A DNA stretch of 64,000 nt from Sporosarcina ureae (GTDB lineage Bacteria; Bacillota; Bacilli; Bacillales_A; Planococcaceae): the NCBI RefSeq assembly GCF_002082015.1, contig NZ_CP015109.1, positions 396,134 to 460,133 on the forward strand, in the 5' to 3' direction. Position 1 is the first letter of the stretch. Each line of letters opens with the position of its first letter. Under the pieces are notes generated by a model, which was not told the origin of the DNA, searched no databases, and worked only from the letters and a program-made list of their open reading frames with translations. This document shows, piece after piece, positions 47,063-56,522 of the stretch. A program made the translations under genes and the position numbers.

Positions 47063-47863
47063 TTATTTGCTGAACATATTCTTGATCTTGCCGAAGAATC
47101 CTGCTTTGCTTTTCTCCATCGTCATCAATGGCACAGACTCACCTAAGATTCGTCGTGCAATATTACGATACCCAATTGCAGCAGGGTTTGCCGGGTCCAT
47201 CACGACAGGTTCGCCTTTATTTGAAGCAGATATAACGTTTTGATCATCCATTACGATACCCAATAAATCAATCGATAAATGCGTCGTAATTTCATTGACA
47301 TCTAACGTTTCACCGCTCTCCATCATACCGCTTCTAATACGGTTGATGATCAATTTCGGTGGCTCCAGTCCTTCTTCCGCTTCAAGCAGTCCAATAATAC
47401 GGTCTGCGTCACGCACAGCAGAAATTTCTGGAGTCGTCACGACAATTGCACGGTCCGCACCAGAAATCGCATTTTTAAATCCTTGCTCAATGCCTGCTGG
47501 GCAGTCAATCAAGACATAATCATAATCTTGTTTTAATTCTAACACGAGTTTCTTCATCTGTTCCGGATTCACAGCACTCTTATCAGTCGTCTGAGCTGCT
47601 GGTAGTAAGAACAATCGATCCTCGAAACGCTTATCTTTCACAAGGGCCTGATGAACTTTACAACGTTCTTCCACAACATCGACCAAATCATAAATGATTC
47701 GGTTTTCTAAGCCTAGAATTACGTCCAAGTTACGCAGACCGATATCTGTATCCACTAAACACACTTTTTTCCCTTGTAACGCAAGAGCGGTACCAAGATT
47801 GGCTGACGTTGTGGTTTTTCCAACGCCACCTTTACCAGAAGTAATGACAATTGCTTCTCCCAA
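47063..47863 (-). CDS. minD: Septum site-determining ATPase MinD
   Basis: MinD is a membrane-binding ATPase that recruits MinC to stop division at the poles. The protein has 266 residues: deviant Walker A KGGVGKTTTSANLG near residue 10, DTDIGLRNLD, DCPAGIE, and a C-terminal amphipathic membrane-targeting helix (AGFFGKIKNMFSK). The start is a TTG at 47863 with AGGGAGG before it. One base separates it from minC. Confidence 0.97.
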   Translation of the reverse strand: MGEAIVITSGKGGVGKTTTSANLGTALALQGKKVCLVDTDIGLRNLDVILGLENRIIYDLVDVVEERCKVHQALVKDKRFEDRLFLLPAAQTTDKSAVNPEQMKKLVLELKQDYDYVLIDCPAGIEQGFKNAISGADRAIVVTTPEISAVRDADRIIGLLEAEEGLEPPKLIINRIRSGMMESGETLDVNEITTHLSIDLLGIVMDDQNVISASNKGEPVVMDPANPAAIGYRNIARRILGESVPLMTMEKSKAGFFGKIKNMFSK

Positions 47864-47864
47864 A

Positions 47865-48536
47865 TTATATACCTCCCTTAAATGTAGCAAGGTCCGGACG
47901 TAAATATCGGAGCTCCTGAAGACGGTCTATCGCAATCTGCCCATTCTTTTGAAGATACGCACATTCCATTTCAGGTTGCTCAGAAAGAACCGTCAATTCG
48001 TCGGTCATGATCTCGATCTTATCCGCAATTTTCAGATGCGTCGCTTCCAACCAAGATGCAGCAATGACTGCATCTTTATTGCCTTGTGCTCCCGCATGTG
48101 CAATGCCTTTGACACGGCCCAGTACATAAATACTGCCGCCTGCAATGACTTGTGCACTCTGATTCACATCACCGATAATGACCAAATCGCCATCAGCCTT
48201 TACGACCTGACCCGATCGAACGATTCCTATATAGGTTTCGGACTGCTTCTCGATCAACTTTCTCTCACACTCTTTTAACGAAACGACGTCACTATGTACC
48301 TTCGAAACTCGCAAATGAGGGGAAGTATGAATGACCGATTGAATCTTGTTCATGTCTTTCTCGTCACAATAACGATGCCCTAGATGCAACTGTACTTCAG
48401 ACACACCTTCTAGTACGCTGCTCTGCACTTTTTCTTTCAACTCACTTAGCAATTCAGTAAATGCGCAATGGTCATCTAATCGTAATACTAAGCCGTCTTT
48501 TGTTCCTTTTATCGTTATCAACTGTGATTTCGTCAC
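47865..48536 (-). CDS. minC: Septum formation inhibitor MinC
   Basis: MinC blocks FtsZ assembly. The 223 residues comprise an N-terminal domain and the C-terminal beta-helix with the MinC signature RSGQVVKADGDLVIIGDVNQSAQVIAGGSIYVLGRVKGIAHAG (read in parts), which binds MinD. The start is the ATG at 48536. Confidence 0.95.
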   Translation of the reverse strand: MTKSQLITIKGTKDGLVLRLDDHCAFTELLSELKEKVQSSVLEGVSEVQLHLGHRYCDEKDMNKIQSVIHTSPHLRVSKVHSDVVSLKECERKLIEKQSETYIGIVRSGQVVKADGDLVIIGDVNQSAQVIAGGSIYVLGRVKGIAHAGAQGNKDAVIAASWLEATHLKIADKIEIMTDELTVLSEQPEMECAYLQKNGQIAIDRLQELRYLRPDLATFKGGI

Positions 48537-48555
48537 CTACATCACCTCACAATAC

Positions 48556-49077
48556 TTAAAAGCCTGCTTGTTTTTGTAAAAATCTTTTCTCTGTAATCTG
48601 TTTGAACATATAGCCGAACATCACGATAAATAATGAATTCGCGATCATTGTCGGAATGAGTCGACTTGTGAAGAATTCGCTGAAATCAATAGACGTTAAC
48701 GCAATCACACTAGCAAAAAAGTACGACAACAATTCCAGTAACACAATCATTACTACTGATAATACCATAACCGTCACGGTATGACGCTCAATTTGTCGAA
48801 TTACTAACGCCGCAACGTAACAAATCAGCGGATACATGAATGTGTATAATCCAATAATATCAATATGATACATATCATACAACAGTCCGAGGACAAATCC
48901 GTAAATAATCGCTCGCTTGCTATTGTAATACGTCGCAATGAAAATTAAATAGACCATTAGAAACCTAGGTACCGTGATGTATAACTCGTTGTTTATTTCA
49001 ATAGGTGAAAATAGACTGAAAATAGGTTCCAAGAAAAATAACAGGACAGCAAGTAAAGGAATGATGAATCGGATCAT
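48556..49077 (-). CDS. mreD: Rod shape-determining protein MreD
   Basis: The 173-residue protein has about five membrane spans and contains the MreD-type segment PRFLMVYLIFIATYYNSKRAIIYG and GLLYDMYHIDIIGLYTF. It belongs to the elongasome with MreC, RodA and PBP2. It overlaps the end of mreC by four bases. Confidence 0.92.
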   Translation of the reverse strand: MIRFIIPLLAVLLFFLEPIFSLFSPIEINNELYITVPRFLMVYLIFIATYYNSKRAIIYGFVLGLLYDMYHIDIIGLYTFMYPLICYVAALVIRQIERHTVTVMVLSVVMIVLLELLSYFFASVIALTSIDFSEFFTSRLIPTMIANSLFIVMFGYMFKQITEKRFLQKQAGF

Positions 49078-49967
49078 GACTCATCGTCCCCTTTTGCATG
49101 TGCAGAGTTGCCTCCGTCGGTCCCGTCAACCACTGTCATGGTTCGCTTCGCAATCATCACGTGATCTAGTTGTGAGAAAGTAGCTGCTGGTTTTATATAC
49201 GCTAGCTTTGTCAGACCATAGTCATCTGTAGAGACTTCGGTTACTTCCCCTATCAAAATACCTTTCGGGAAAATTCCTCCGAGTCCTGAAGATATCACTT
49301 GCATCCCTTTTTTTACATTGAAGCTAGAATCTAAACGCTTCATGATCAGCTGCCTAGAAGTCCGGTCGTACCCTTCGATCAAACCGAACATTTCTTGTTC
49401 ACCAACGACCATTGCCGCCACACGAAAATCGCTATTTTCCGTCGAAATTAATTCGACTGTGGATGTGAATGGAGTCGACAAAATGACTTTCCCAATCAAA
49501 CCTTGTGCCGTCATGACCGCCATATTGGCGTCCACTCCAGCTGTTGTTCCTTTGTCGATGATGATTTTCTCTTCCCATTGATCGGGATTACGTGAAATGA
49601 CTGTAGACTGAATTGGCTCAAATGTACGCAGATTCTCTTGTTTATCAATGATTTCCCGCAGCTTCACATTATCCGCCTTAACATCTACTAACTCCGCTTG
49701 CATAGCGGCATACGTTTCCAGACGCTCTTTTAATCGTTTGTTTTCTTCGTATGTATTAAGCATCGTATCAATATTTTCAATAAGTCCCGTTACAAAGTGG
49801 GCTGGTTTCGTCACAAGTGATTGCCCAAAACCCACGACATCCTTCACTGCTTGTTCCGGAACATTTGCATGATTTCGGTCACGAAGTGAAAATGCAATTA
49901 ATGCCACAAGGACGATTACTCCTACTAATAAAATGATTAATCGTTTATTGGAAAAAAAACGCGGCAT
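49074..49967 (-). CDS. mreC: Cell shape-determining protein MreC
   Basis: MreC is a bitopic scaffold of the lateral wall machinery. The protein has 297 residues: an N-terminal span (LIILLVGVIVLVALIAFSL), a coiled coil (about 65-110, YEENKRLKERLETYAAMQAE) and two beta domains with GTTAGVDANMAVMTAQGLIGKV and GLGGIFPKGILIGEV, both family marks. Confidence 0.95.
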   Translation of the reverse strand: MPRFFSNKRLIILLVGVIVLVALIAFSLRDRNHANVPEQAVKDVVGFGQSLVTKPAHFVTGLIENIDTMLNTYEENKRLKERLETYAAMQAELVDVKADNVKLREIIDKQENLRTFEPIQSTVISRNPDQWEEKIIIDKGTTAGVDANMAVMTAQGLIGKVILSTPFTSTVELISTENSDFRVAAMVVGEQEMFGLIEGYDRTSRQLIMKRLDSSFNVKKGMQVISSGLGGIFPKGILIGEVTEVSTDDYGLTKLAYIKPAATFSQLDHVMIAKRTMTVVDGTDGGNSAHAKGDDES

Positions 49968-49991
49968 TGCCTACATCTCCTCCAATTAATA

Positions 49992-51005
49992 TTATGATTG
50001 AATTTTCTTAATGAGTTCTAAATTATCCAACGCCTTACCCGTTCCAATCACGACACAATCAAGCGTATTTTCCGCTACAAAGGCAGGCATTTTTGTTTCT
50101 TCAGAAATGGCTTTATCGAGGTTACGAAGCAATGAACCGCCGCCCGTTAAGACAATTCCACGCTCCATGACGTCTGATGCCAATTCAGGTGGTGTCTGCT
50201 CAAGCGTCTTTCTCATACCTTCAATAATTAAATCCATCGGTTCTTTCAACGCTTTCGTAATTTCCTGTGAATTAATTTCCATCGTTTTCGGCAGACCTGT
50301 CAATAAATCACGACCGTGGATATCCATCTTTTCTGTCTGATCCAAATCAAACGCCGAACCAATTTGCATCTTGATGTTTTCGGCCGTACGTTCACCGATC
50401 ATCAATTTATATTCTTTACGGATATACGTTATGATAGCCGTATCCATGGAATCTCCACCTACACGGATCGATGTGCTCGTTACAATACCACCTAAAGAAA
50501 TGATGGCCACTTCCGTCGTACCTCCACCTATATCGACGACCATACTGCCGGTTGGTTCCCATACTGGTAAATCTGCACCGATCGCAGCCGCAAACGGTTC
50601 TTCAATCGTATATGCTTCCTTCGCACCTGCTTGACGTGCAGCATCGATCACTGCGCGTTGTTCAACAGATGTAATACCATAGGGCACACAGACCATGACC
50701 GTCGGCTTCGTCCATGAAGTTCCTGCTGATTTTAGCGCTTCTTTTAAATAATGACGAATCATAGCAGTTGTTGTTTCAAAATCTGCAATAACTCCTTCTC
50801 GCATTGGGCGAATAGCAACAACTGAACTCGGCGTTCGTCCGATCATGGCATGCGCTTCACTGCCTACCGCAACGATTTCACCCGTCGTCGTATTTTTCGC
50901 TACGACAGAAGGCTCCCTTAGCACAATACCTTTATCCTTAATGAAAACTAGAGTATTGGCTGTCCCCAAGTCAATTCCTACGTTTCTTGATCTGAAACCA
51001 AACAA
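49992..51005 (-). CDS. mreB: Actin-like rod shape-determining protein MreB
   Basis: MreB filaments guide lateral cell-wall synthesis. The 337 residues show the actin-fold phosphate loops [14 protein letters not shown] and [19 protein letters not shown], and the adenosine motif [15 protein letters not shown]. It follows radC in the usual order, so mreB expression from any radC promoter must run through the radC intron. Confidence 0.97.
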   Translation of the reverse strand: MFGFRSRNVGIDLGTANTLVFIKDKGIVLREPSVVAKNTTTGEIVAVGSEAHAMIGRTPSSVVAIRPMREGVIADFETTTAMIRHYLKEALKSAGTSWTKPTVMVCVPYGITSVEQRAVIDAARQAGAKEAYTIEEPFAAAIGADLPVWEPTGSMVVDIGGGTTEVAIISLGGIVTSTSIRVGGDSMDTAIITYIRKEYKLMIGERTAENIKMQIGSAFDLDQTEKMDIHGRDLLTGLPKTMEINSQEITKALKEPMDLIIEGMRKTLEQTPPELASDVMERGIVLTGGGSLLRNLDKAISEETKMPAFVAENTLDCVVIGTGKALDNLELIKKIQS

Positions 51006-51119
51006 GTCAATTCTCCCTTTCTATCAAACCATCATCGGTATTCTTAAAAGCATACACCACATTATAACGGAAAGGTAACTTAATTTACAGTGTCACCCGG
51101 CTAGTTTGCAAAAAACATC

Positions 51120-51157
51120 GAAAAAGAGACTGATTTCCCAGTCTCTCCACTTTTTTG
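51120..51157 (-). terminator. Terminator between radC and mreB
   Basis: AGAGACTG and CAGTCTCT pair on the minus strand and are followed by TTTTTCG. It follows the radC stop, so mreB probably has its own promoter. Confidence 0.85.
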
Positions 51158-51174
51158 CGACAAAATTCATGTCT

Positions 51175-51378
51175 TTATATGTAGCCTTTGTCTTTTAAAC
51201 TGATGAATTTCTGATCGCCGATGATAATATGATCGAGCACGTCCACACCCATGATCTGACCCGCTTCCATCAAGCGCTTTGTTACTTCAATATCTTCTCT
51301 TGAAGGCGTCGTGTCACCGCTCGGATGATTATGTGAAATAATCATCGATGCAGCCGAACGTTTAAACGCTTCACGGAA
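51175..51378 (-). CDS. radC: RadC, downstream exon with JAMM motif
   Basis: This exon encodes the last 67 residues, starting [11 protein letters not shown]. It holds the whole JAMM/MPN+ metal motif [15 protein letters not shown]. Joined with the upstream exon it gives 232 residues, equal to the usual size (231 in B. subtilis), with HPREV-FREAF across the junction as in other RadC proteins. The frame also extends a few codons into the intron, but that is not part of the gene. Confidence 0.92.
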   Translation of the reverse strand, partial: FREAFKRSAASMIISHNHPSGDTTPSREDIEVTKRLMEAGQIMGVDVLDHIIIGDQKFISLKDKGYI

Positions 51379-51439
51379 GTAGGGTGAGAACCCAGCGCCT
51401 TGGTATATTGCTATACTAGGTTTCCAAGAACTCCCCTCC

Positions 51440-51474
51440 AAACCGTACGTACTCCTCTCAGAGTATACGGCTTT
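51440..51474 (-). other. Domain V of the radC intron
   Basis: The minus strand reads AAAGCCGTATACTC, a GAGA-like tetraloop, then GAGTACGTACGGTTT. The catalytic triad is AGC, the standard form. Confidence 0.85.
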
Positions 51475-51483
51475 CCATTTACT

Positions 51484-53295
51484 TTAATCTAACTTGCCAT
51501 TATGCAAATCGTGATGGCATGTTACACATAATGCCATCGTTTTTCGTCTACGGGCTATCATTCTTTGCTCCCATTTTTTCTTACCTTGTAAATCTTTCAA
51601 TTTATGAACGTGATGCATCTCAAGTGGTACACCTGACAAAGCACACCATTCACACTTTTCGGCAAGTAAACGGTCAATCATACTTGTTCGCCCTGAATAA
51701 ATTAATGTATTCTCAACTGTATCGACGGTTGGTTGTTTTATCGCATCGTTTTTTTCCATTCGTTGCAACGTAAAGTAGGCTGTTTTAAGGCCTTCTTTCG
51801 TTTCATATCGAACCCCGAATTCTCCGTTAATGCTGAATTTATTGATCGTCTTACTGACGGTAGACTTGTATTTATTCGCGTACGTTTTAATCATGCTATA
51901 TTTCATGGTTTGACGGAAGGACTGTAAAACATGTACATTACTCGCCAAGCGGTAGTAATTGTAGTAGCCTTCTATTTCCGCATTGTACGTTCGTAAAATT
52001 TCGAGGTCGTCATTGTGCACCAAATACGAGCGATGTATTGGTTTCCAGCCATTATTTGGTCCTATTTTTAACGCATTCAACTGTACTAACTTTTGGATAT
52101 ATTTTTCGTGTGGAACGAAAAGCTTTGTTTGATAGTTAAATTTTCGTTTTTTTGTTCCATTTGGCATTTTCATTCGATGCCAATCTCTAGCGACACGAAT
52201 ATCATAACCAAGAAAGCGGGCATTGTTCTTACTATGGGTAATCAAAGTTTTCTCTGCACTCAGTTCTAGTTTTAGTTGTTCTTGTAGGAACTGCGTTAAA
52301 TCTTGTTTGACATGTTCAGCTTCCTTTTTACTACCAATGACACCGAGTAAAAAATCATCCGCATAACGAACGTATTTCAAGCGGCGATAATTTGGATCAA
52401 AGAGGTCTTTACTGTCATGACTTTGCAGTTCTTTGTAAAGGGCTTTTACCCCCTTCAACCGCTCCTTCTTTTCCTCTTCAGATAAAGTTGGCCAATCACG
52501 TTTATTTTTTTCTTTGCGATTGTTAATCTTGGAAGCAAGGTTATGATAGGAAGAATTGTGAATTCTTTTGTCACCTTTGTTATAGCGTGCAATATATTTC
52601 CCCACATAATCATCGAGTTCATTCAAATAAATATTCGATAAAAGCGGGCTGATAATTCCACCCTGTGGTGCACCGCTATAGGTTTTATGAAATACCCAAT
52701 CTTCTACATATCCTGCGCGCAAAAATTTCCAGATTAAATTGATGAGCTTCTCATCGTGAATTCTTTTTCGCAAAATGCCAACTAAAACATGGTGGTCGAT
52801 ATTATTAAAGAATCCTTTAATGTCACCCTCAATAAACCATCTAGTTCCCGTAAAAGTATTACGGATTTCTTTTAATGCGGTATGACAGCTACGATTTGGT
52901 CTAAATCCATGAGAGTGAGCAGAGAACGATGGTTCAAAGATGCTTTCAAGCAGTCGGCGAACAACTTCTTGTACTAATTTATCCTCAAAGGTAGGAATGC
53001 CTAACGGTCTTGTTTTCCCATCCTTTTTAGGGATATATACCCTTCGTGCTAGATTAGGTTGATACGTTTGATTTTGTAGTTTTTCAATGAGCTTTTCAAT
53101 ACGTTTCATACTCATACCATCAATTGTATCTTCATTGACTCCTTTAGTGTTGCTGCCCTTATTCCCATACAGTTTTGCATATGCTTCTAAATAGAATTCT
53201 TTGTTGTACAAGTTGCGATACAGTCGCTCAAATACATAATTACCGACTTTTGCTTTGGCAGTTAGACGATTTAATACTACTGTTGGAATTCTCAT
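51484..53295 (-). CDS. LtrA-like reverse transcriptase/maturase/HNH endonuclease (radC intron)
   Basis: The 603-residue protein has almost the length of Lactococcus LtrA (599) and shares many of its segments: NKGSNTKGV, RRVYIPKKDGKTRPLGIPTF, HGFRPNRSCHTAL, WFIEGDIKGFFNNIDHH, YSGAPQGGIISPLLSNIYL, the catalytic YVRYADDFLLGV, and LELSAEKTLITHS. The maturase region (GYYNYYRLASN) and the C-terminal HNH (CEWC ... MHHVHKLKDLQGKKKWE ... CVTCHHDLH) are intact. GGAGCGGAGG sets the ATG at 53295. Confidence 0.95.
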   Translation of the reverse strand: MRIPTVVLNRLTAKAKVGNYVFERLYRNLYNKEFYLEAYAKLYGNKGSNTKGVNEDTIDGMSMKRIEKLIEKLQNQTYQPNLARRVYIPKKDGKTRPLGIPTFEDKLVQEVVRRLLESIFEPSFSAHSHGFRPNRSCHTALKEIRNTFTGTRWFIEGDIKGFFNNIDHHVLVGILRKRIHDEKLINLIWKFLRAGYVEDWVFHKTYSGAPQGGIISPLLSNIYLNELDDYVGKYIARYNKGDKRIHNSSYHNLASKINNRKEKNKRDWPTLSEEEKKERLKGVKALYKELQSHDSKDLFDPNYRRLKYVRYADDFLLGVIGSKKEAEHVKQDLTQFLQEQLKLELSAEKTLITHSKNNARFLGYDIRVARDWHRMKMPNGTKKRKFNYQTKLFVPHEKYIQKLVQLNALKIGPNNGWKPIHRSYLVHNDDLEILRTYNAEIEGYYNYYRLASNVHVLQSFRQTMKYSMIKTYANKYKSTVSKTINKFSINGEFGVRYETKEGLKTAYFTLQRMEKNDAIKQPTVDTVENTLIYSGRTSMIDRLLAEKCEWCALSGVPLEMHHVHKLKDLQGKKKWEQRMIARRRKTMALCVTCHHDLHNGKLD

Positions 53296-53561
53296 AGAGC
53301 CTCCGCTCCTTCCCAATTTGGTATTAACGTTATAAACTGCTCCCCTTCGCCACGTACTAGGCTTTCCCTAGCTCAGACTACTACGGGAGCTCCGTTACCT
53401 TATCAGATATTCAGCATCAAATATGCATAGCCTTTTAGGCGTTCTGACTTAGGTAATCCCCATTTAGATTTATAGAAATATCGCATGTATGATATCGGAT
53501 GTGACGTTCGCTCGTTACTTTTATACGAAAGTTGGGTGAAATGGTATCAAATCATCATTCT

Positions 53562-53567
53562 CGAAGT
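53562..53567 (-). other. Candidate EBS1 of the radC intron
   Basis: ACTTCG lies in the loop of a hairpin with a CATTCT/AGAATG stem and is complementary to CGAAGT at positions -7 to -2 of the 5' exon. Location in a terminal loop of domain I fits EBS1 of group IIA introns; the one-base offset from the splice site is a weakness. Confidence 0.5.
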
Positions 53568-53859
53568 TTTTAAGAATGAGGCACATTTCATATAGCGTAT
53601 ATCATTACCTCCCGCTAAAGGTCCCCGTAGTCCCCCTTGAGCTATCATTCAGGCAGTTTAGCTTTCATCCTTGTTCATACGTTTCATCTCGCCATTCAGT
53701 CGTGCTTTGGTAATTAAGCAACTTATGGCTTTTCCAACATGCTACACTCCCTGTCCGGTTTCCCTTTCAGATAAGTTGACTAATGATAAGGGTAAAACAT
53801 TATGATATTCCCTTACTGCTGTGCGAAAGCAGACTTTCTATAGACCCTTATGGGCGCAC

Positions 53860-54354
53860 CACTTCGCGTGGATGTACTATGGAAGAATTCAAACTACCAA
53901 TGAAAATCGTCTGCTTATGTAGCACTTCATTTTTGACATTTAAAAATAACACAACAAAATGTTCTTGGTTCAACGACGACATATCCGTCATCAAATAATT
54001 TGCGGCATCTTCGGGTGAACGGATCTTATAGCGTTCATGCGGCGCCGCACGATACAACCGCTTGCCAAGTTCTGCTGCAGCTAGTAACTGCACCGCCTTC
54101 GCTTCACCAATCCCTTTAATCTTCGTCATTTCATCCACCGTCAGCTCTTTCAAATCTTGCAGACGGTCAATTGTTGACAACACCCGGTTGGCGAGCACGA
54201 GAACGGACTCTGAGCGCGAGCCTGTGCGCAGTAGGATCGCCATCAACTCCTGATTCGATAAACTGCTCGCCCCTTCCCGTATTAAACGCTCACGGGGTCT
54301 GTCCGCGATATGCACATCGCGGATCATCATTTGTGGTGCCAGATCAAAAGGCAT
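53860..54354 (-). CDS. radC: RadC, upstream exon with HhH domain
   Basis: This exon encodes the first 165 residues, from MPFDLAPQMMIRDVHIADRP. It includes the helix-hairpin-helix TKIKGIGEAKAVQLLAAAELGKR and the start of the MPN domain (EHFVVLFLNVKNEVLHKQ, GSLNSSIVHPREV). The exon alone lacks the JAMM motif. RadC was once linked to repair; its true role is unclear. It is downstream of maf and overlaps its last base. Confidence 0.92.
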
Positions 54355-54953
54355 TACGCGCCACCGCCTTCTAAAATCAACAAACCTTCTTGACGCATAC
54401 GGTTGACCAGATCACTGATCGGCAACCCTACGATATTTTGGTAATCGCCCACCATATTTTCTACGAACAGCATCCCTTGCGTTTGGATGCCGTACGCACC
54501 TGCTTTGTCTGAAGCATCACCAGATTTCACATAAGCGTAAACAAGCTCTTCATCCAGATTCCTAAACTTCACTTGAGACAAACCAGCAAACTGAATCGTC
54601 TTCCCATTCGCAAGGATCGTCACACCTGTAATCACTTCATGCAACTCTCCAGATAACTCCATTAAGAAATCAATAGCTTGCGCGTCATTTGCCGGCTTTG
54701 GGAATACTCTGCCGTTTTTCACCACAATCGTATCCGCCGCAATAATGATTTCTTCTTCTGATTCAACTACCGCAAGCGCCTTTCGCTCCGACAAACGAAC
54801 CGCATACTCATATGGCTCTTCTAGCGTGAACGGGACATCCTCATCTACATCACTCGGTCTCACCGTGAAATCAATTCCTGCAAGCTGTAGTAATTCTTTA
54901 CGTCTCGGCGAAGAAGATGCGAGAACGATTGGTTTTAGACTAATAAATTTCAT
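54354..54953 (-). CDS. maf: Maf-type nucleoside triphosphate pyrophosphatase
   Basis: Maf hydrolyses non-canonical or modified nucleotides (dTTP/UTP type) and affects septum formation in Bacillus. The 199 residues begin with the signature LASSSPRRKELLQLAG and contain AADTIVVKNGRVFPKP and GKAGAYGIQ-type DKAGAYGIQTQG. It lies between a spoIIB-like gene and radC as in B. subtilis. Confidence 0.95.
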   Translation of the reverse strand: MKFISLKPIVLASSSPRRKELLQLAGIDFTVRPSDVDEDVPFTLEEPYEYAVRLSERKALAVVESEEEIIIAADTIVVKNGRVFPKPANDAQAIDFLMELSGELHEVITGVTILANGKTIQFAGLSQVKFRNLDEELVYAYVKSGDASDKAGAYGIQTQGMLFVENMVGDYQNIVGLPISDLVNRMRQEGLLILEGGGA

Positions 54954-55037
54954 TGGAACAACCCCCTTTTTCCTAGTGTACGCTATTCTGCACGATTTGA
55001 AAAAAGGGCAAAATTCAATTCTTCCTCGTATATGGGA

Positions 55038-55664
55038 TCAAAATTGAATTTTGAAGCATGGATCCTGGTTCGAATAGTGTGCTAGCAGATGCAGTCTCGC
55101 GACAGAGGAATCCTTCGTAAATGCCGTGATAGCGGTCACTTTCTTCTCAAAGTCTCCACCTTTTTTCGCATCTTTGCCATCCTTAGACAATTCAATTTTC
55201 GATAAATCCTCTGCAAGTAGCGCTTTTCTCACTTCACCGGCATCTGCTGACTTGCAAGTGCCTGGTGCAACGGTGATTCTCTTCTTAAACGCGTCTTCAC
55301 CTTCCTTTAAAATGACATCGCTCTCTTTCAGCCATACTGCTCCCCAAACGTAAAACTGACCACCTGCTGGCACGACAGCCGTACTCGCGAGACTCGGATT
55401 CTCCGCTACGAAATCCGTTGCGGCCTCTTGACTCGAAAATACGCCATGCTGCTTGACGAACATCGTATCTCCGCCCTCAGCCGCCCCTCCCTTGTCCTCT
55501 GTTTTCGGCCCAGTCGTCGCCACCGTTTCACTTGCCTTATCCTCTTTCCCTCCCGTAGTCGATATCGTTAGCCCGATCACTAGCACCGCGACCAAGCCGA
55601 TCGCCACTCCTTGTACTAACGCCCGAATCACAATGTTCTTTGAATACGTCCTGCGGAAATTCAT
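55038..55664 (-). CDS. spoIIB: SpoIIB-like membrane protein
   Basis: The 208-residue protein has an N-terminal basic stretch and one span (ALVQGVAIGLVAVLVIGLTI), a polar linker (EDKASETVATTGPKTEDK) and a C-terminal domain starting MFVKQHGVFSSQEAATDFV, which looks SPOR-like. In B. subtilis spoIIB lies exactly between comC and maf; SpoIIB helps localise engulfment proteins at the septum. The assignment rests on position and layout, since sequence conservation of SpoIIB is low. GGAG before the ATG at 55664 sets the start. Confidence 0.65.
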   Translation of the reverse strand: MNFRRTYSKNIVIRALVQGVAIGLVAVLVIGLTISTTGGKEDKASETVATTGPKTEDKGGAAEGGDTMFVKQHGVFSSQEAATDFVAENPSLASTAVVPAGGQFYVWGAVWLKESDVILKEGEDAFKKRITVAPGTCKSADAGEVRKALLAEDLSKIELSKDGKDAKKGGDFEKKVTAITAFTKDSSVARLHLLAHYSNQDPCFKIQF

Positions 55665-55707
55665 TCCATCACTCCAGTAGTTTTCTTCCACCTTACCAAA
55701 ACGAACG

Positions 55708-55739
55708 CAAAAAAAGACGAGACTGTTGTCGTCTCGTCC
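55708..55739 (-). terminator. Terminator after comC and the pil operon
   Basis: ACGAGAC and GTCTCGT pair around GACAACA and are followed by CTTTTTTT on the minus strand. Confidence 0.88.
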
Positions 55740-55755
55740 ATAAACATTTACCGAT

Positions 55756-56511
55756 TTAGTTCAACAAACCTGTGTACCAACTGACAAGCTGCGCGCCATA
55801 AAAATAGGCAATGAGTGCAGCAGCCGCAATCGAGGGACCAAATGGCACAGGCGTCTTTCGTCCTCGCTTCGTCTTTTTCAAGAAAATCAGTCCGACAATC
55901 GCGCCAATCAATGATGCGAGAAACAGCGTCACTAACGTCTGCATCGTCCCGAGCACTAAGCCGATCACGAAAAACAATTTAATATCGCCACCGCCCATAC
56001 CGCCATTTGACACAATCGCAATCAACAGCAACAAGCCGAACCCAATCGCTGCACCAAGTAAACTATCCCACCAAGGCGTCAGTGGACTAACGAAGCGCAG
56101 AATGAAAATCGCAATACCAAACGGTAATAAAATTTTATTTGGGATCAACATATACTTGAGGTCGGATACCGTTAACATAACAAGCATCGAGATAAACAGC
56201 AGCGCCACAACGAGCTCCCACTGGAAACCAAAGTATAAGTATGCACAAACGAACAACACACCCGTGATCAGTTCCATCGTGGGATAAAGCGCACTGATCT
56301 TCTCTTTACAGCCTCTGCACTTGCCGCGCAAGAATACGTAAGAGAAGACCGGCACTAGGTCAATCGCAGTCAAGTTCCGATCACACGTCGTACAGTGCGA
56401 AGGAGGCGACACGATCGACTCCTTTAGCGGCACACGCAGGCCGACGACATTAAAAAACGAGCCGAACGTGATGCCGTAGAGGAAGAAAAACATACTATAG
56501 AGCCATTCCAT
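55756..56511 (-). CDS. comC: Prepilin peptidase and N-methyltransferase (PilD/ComC)
   Basis: This membrane aspartyl protease cleaves the leader of type IV pilins and methylates the new N-terminus. The 251 residues show the N-terminal GSFFNVVGLRVP, two CxxC pairs (CTTC, CRGC) typical of the methylase part, the first catalytic Asp in SDLKYMLIPN and the second in GMGGGDIKLFF. The gene closes the pilus operon, so its substrates are probably the two pilins here and the com pseudopilins. Confidence 0.94.
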   Translation of the reverse strand: MEWLYSMFFFLYGITFGSFFNVVGLRVPLKESIVSPPSHCTTCDRNLTAIDLVPVFSYVFLRGKCRGCKEKISALYPTMELITGVLFVCAYLYFGFQWELVVALLFISMLVMLTVSDLKYMLIPNKILLPFGIAIFILRFVSPLTPWWDSLLGAAIGFGLLLLIAIVSNGGMGGGDIKLFFVIGLVLGTMQTLVTLFLASLIGAIVGLIFLKKTKRGRKTPVPFGPSIAAAALIAYFYGAQLVSWYTGLLN

Positions 56512-56522
56512 GAACTACCTCC

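Larger units (their letters stand above)
51379..53859 (-). mobile_element. Group II intron interrupting radC (2,481 bases), LtrB-like
   Basis: The 5' end is GTGCGCCCATA directly after the exon GAAGTG; the 3' end is CTCACCCTAC before TTCCGTGAAGCG. Domain V is at 51440-51474, followed by domain VI. A hairpin CATTCT ... AGAATG near 53553-53576 exposes ACTTCG, which can pair with CGAAGT at the exon end (EBS1/IBS1). The encoded protein is LtrA-like. The intron is in the sense direction and looks complete. Confidence 0.93.

Noticed and set aside
51379-51441. Alternative start of a short RadC (MEGSSWKPS...) inside the intron
   Set aside because: These codons are domain V/VI RNA sequence, not RadC.
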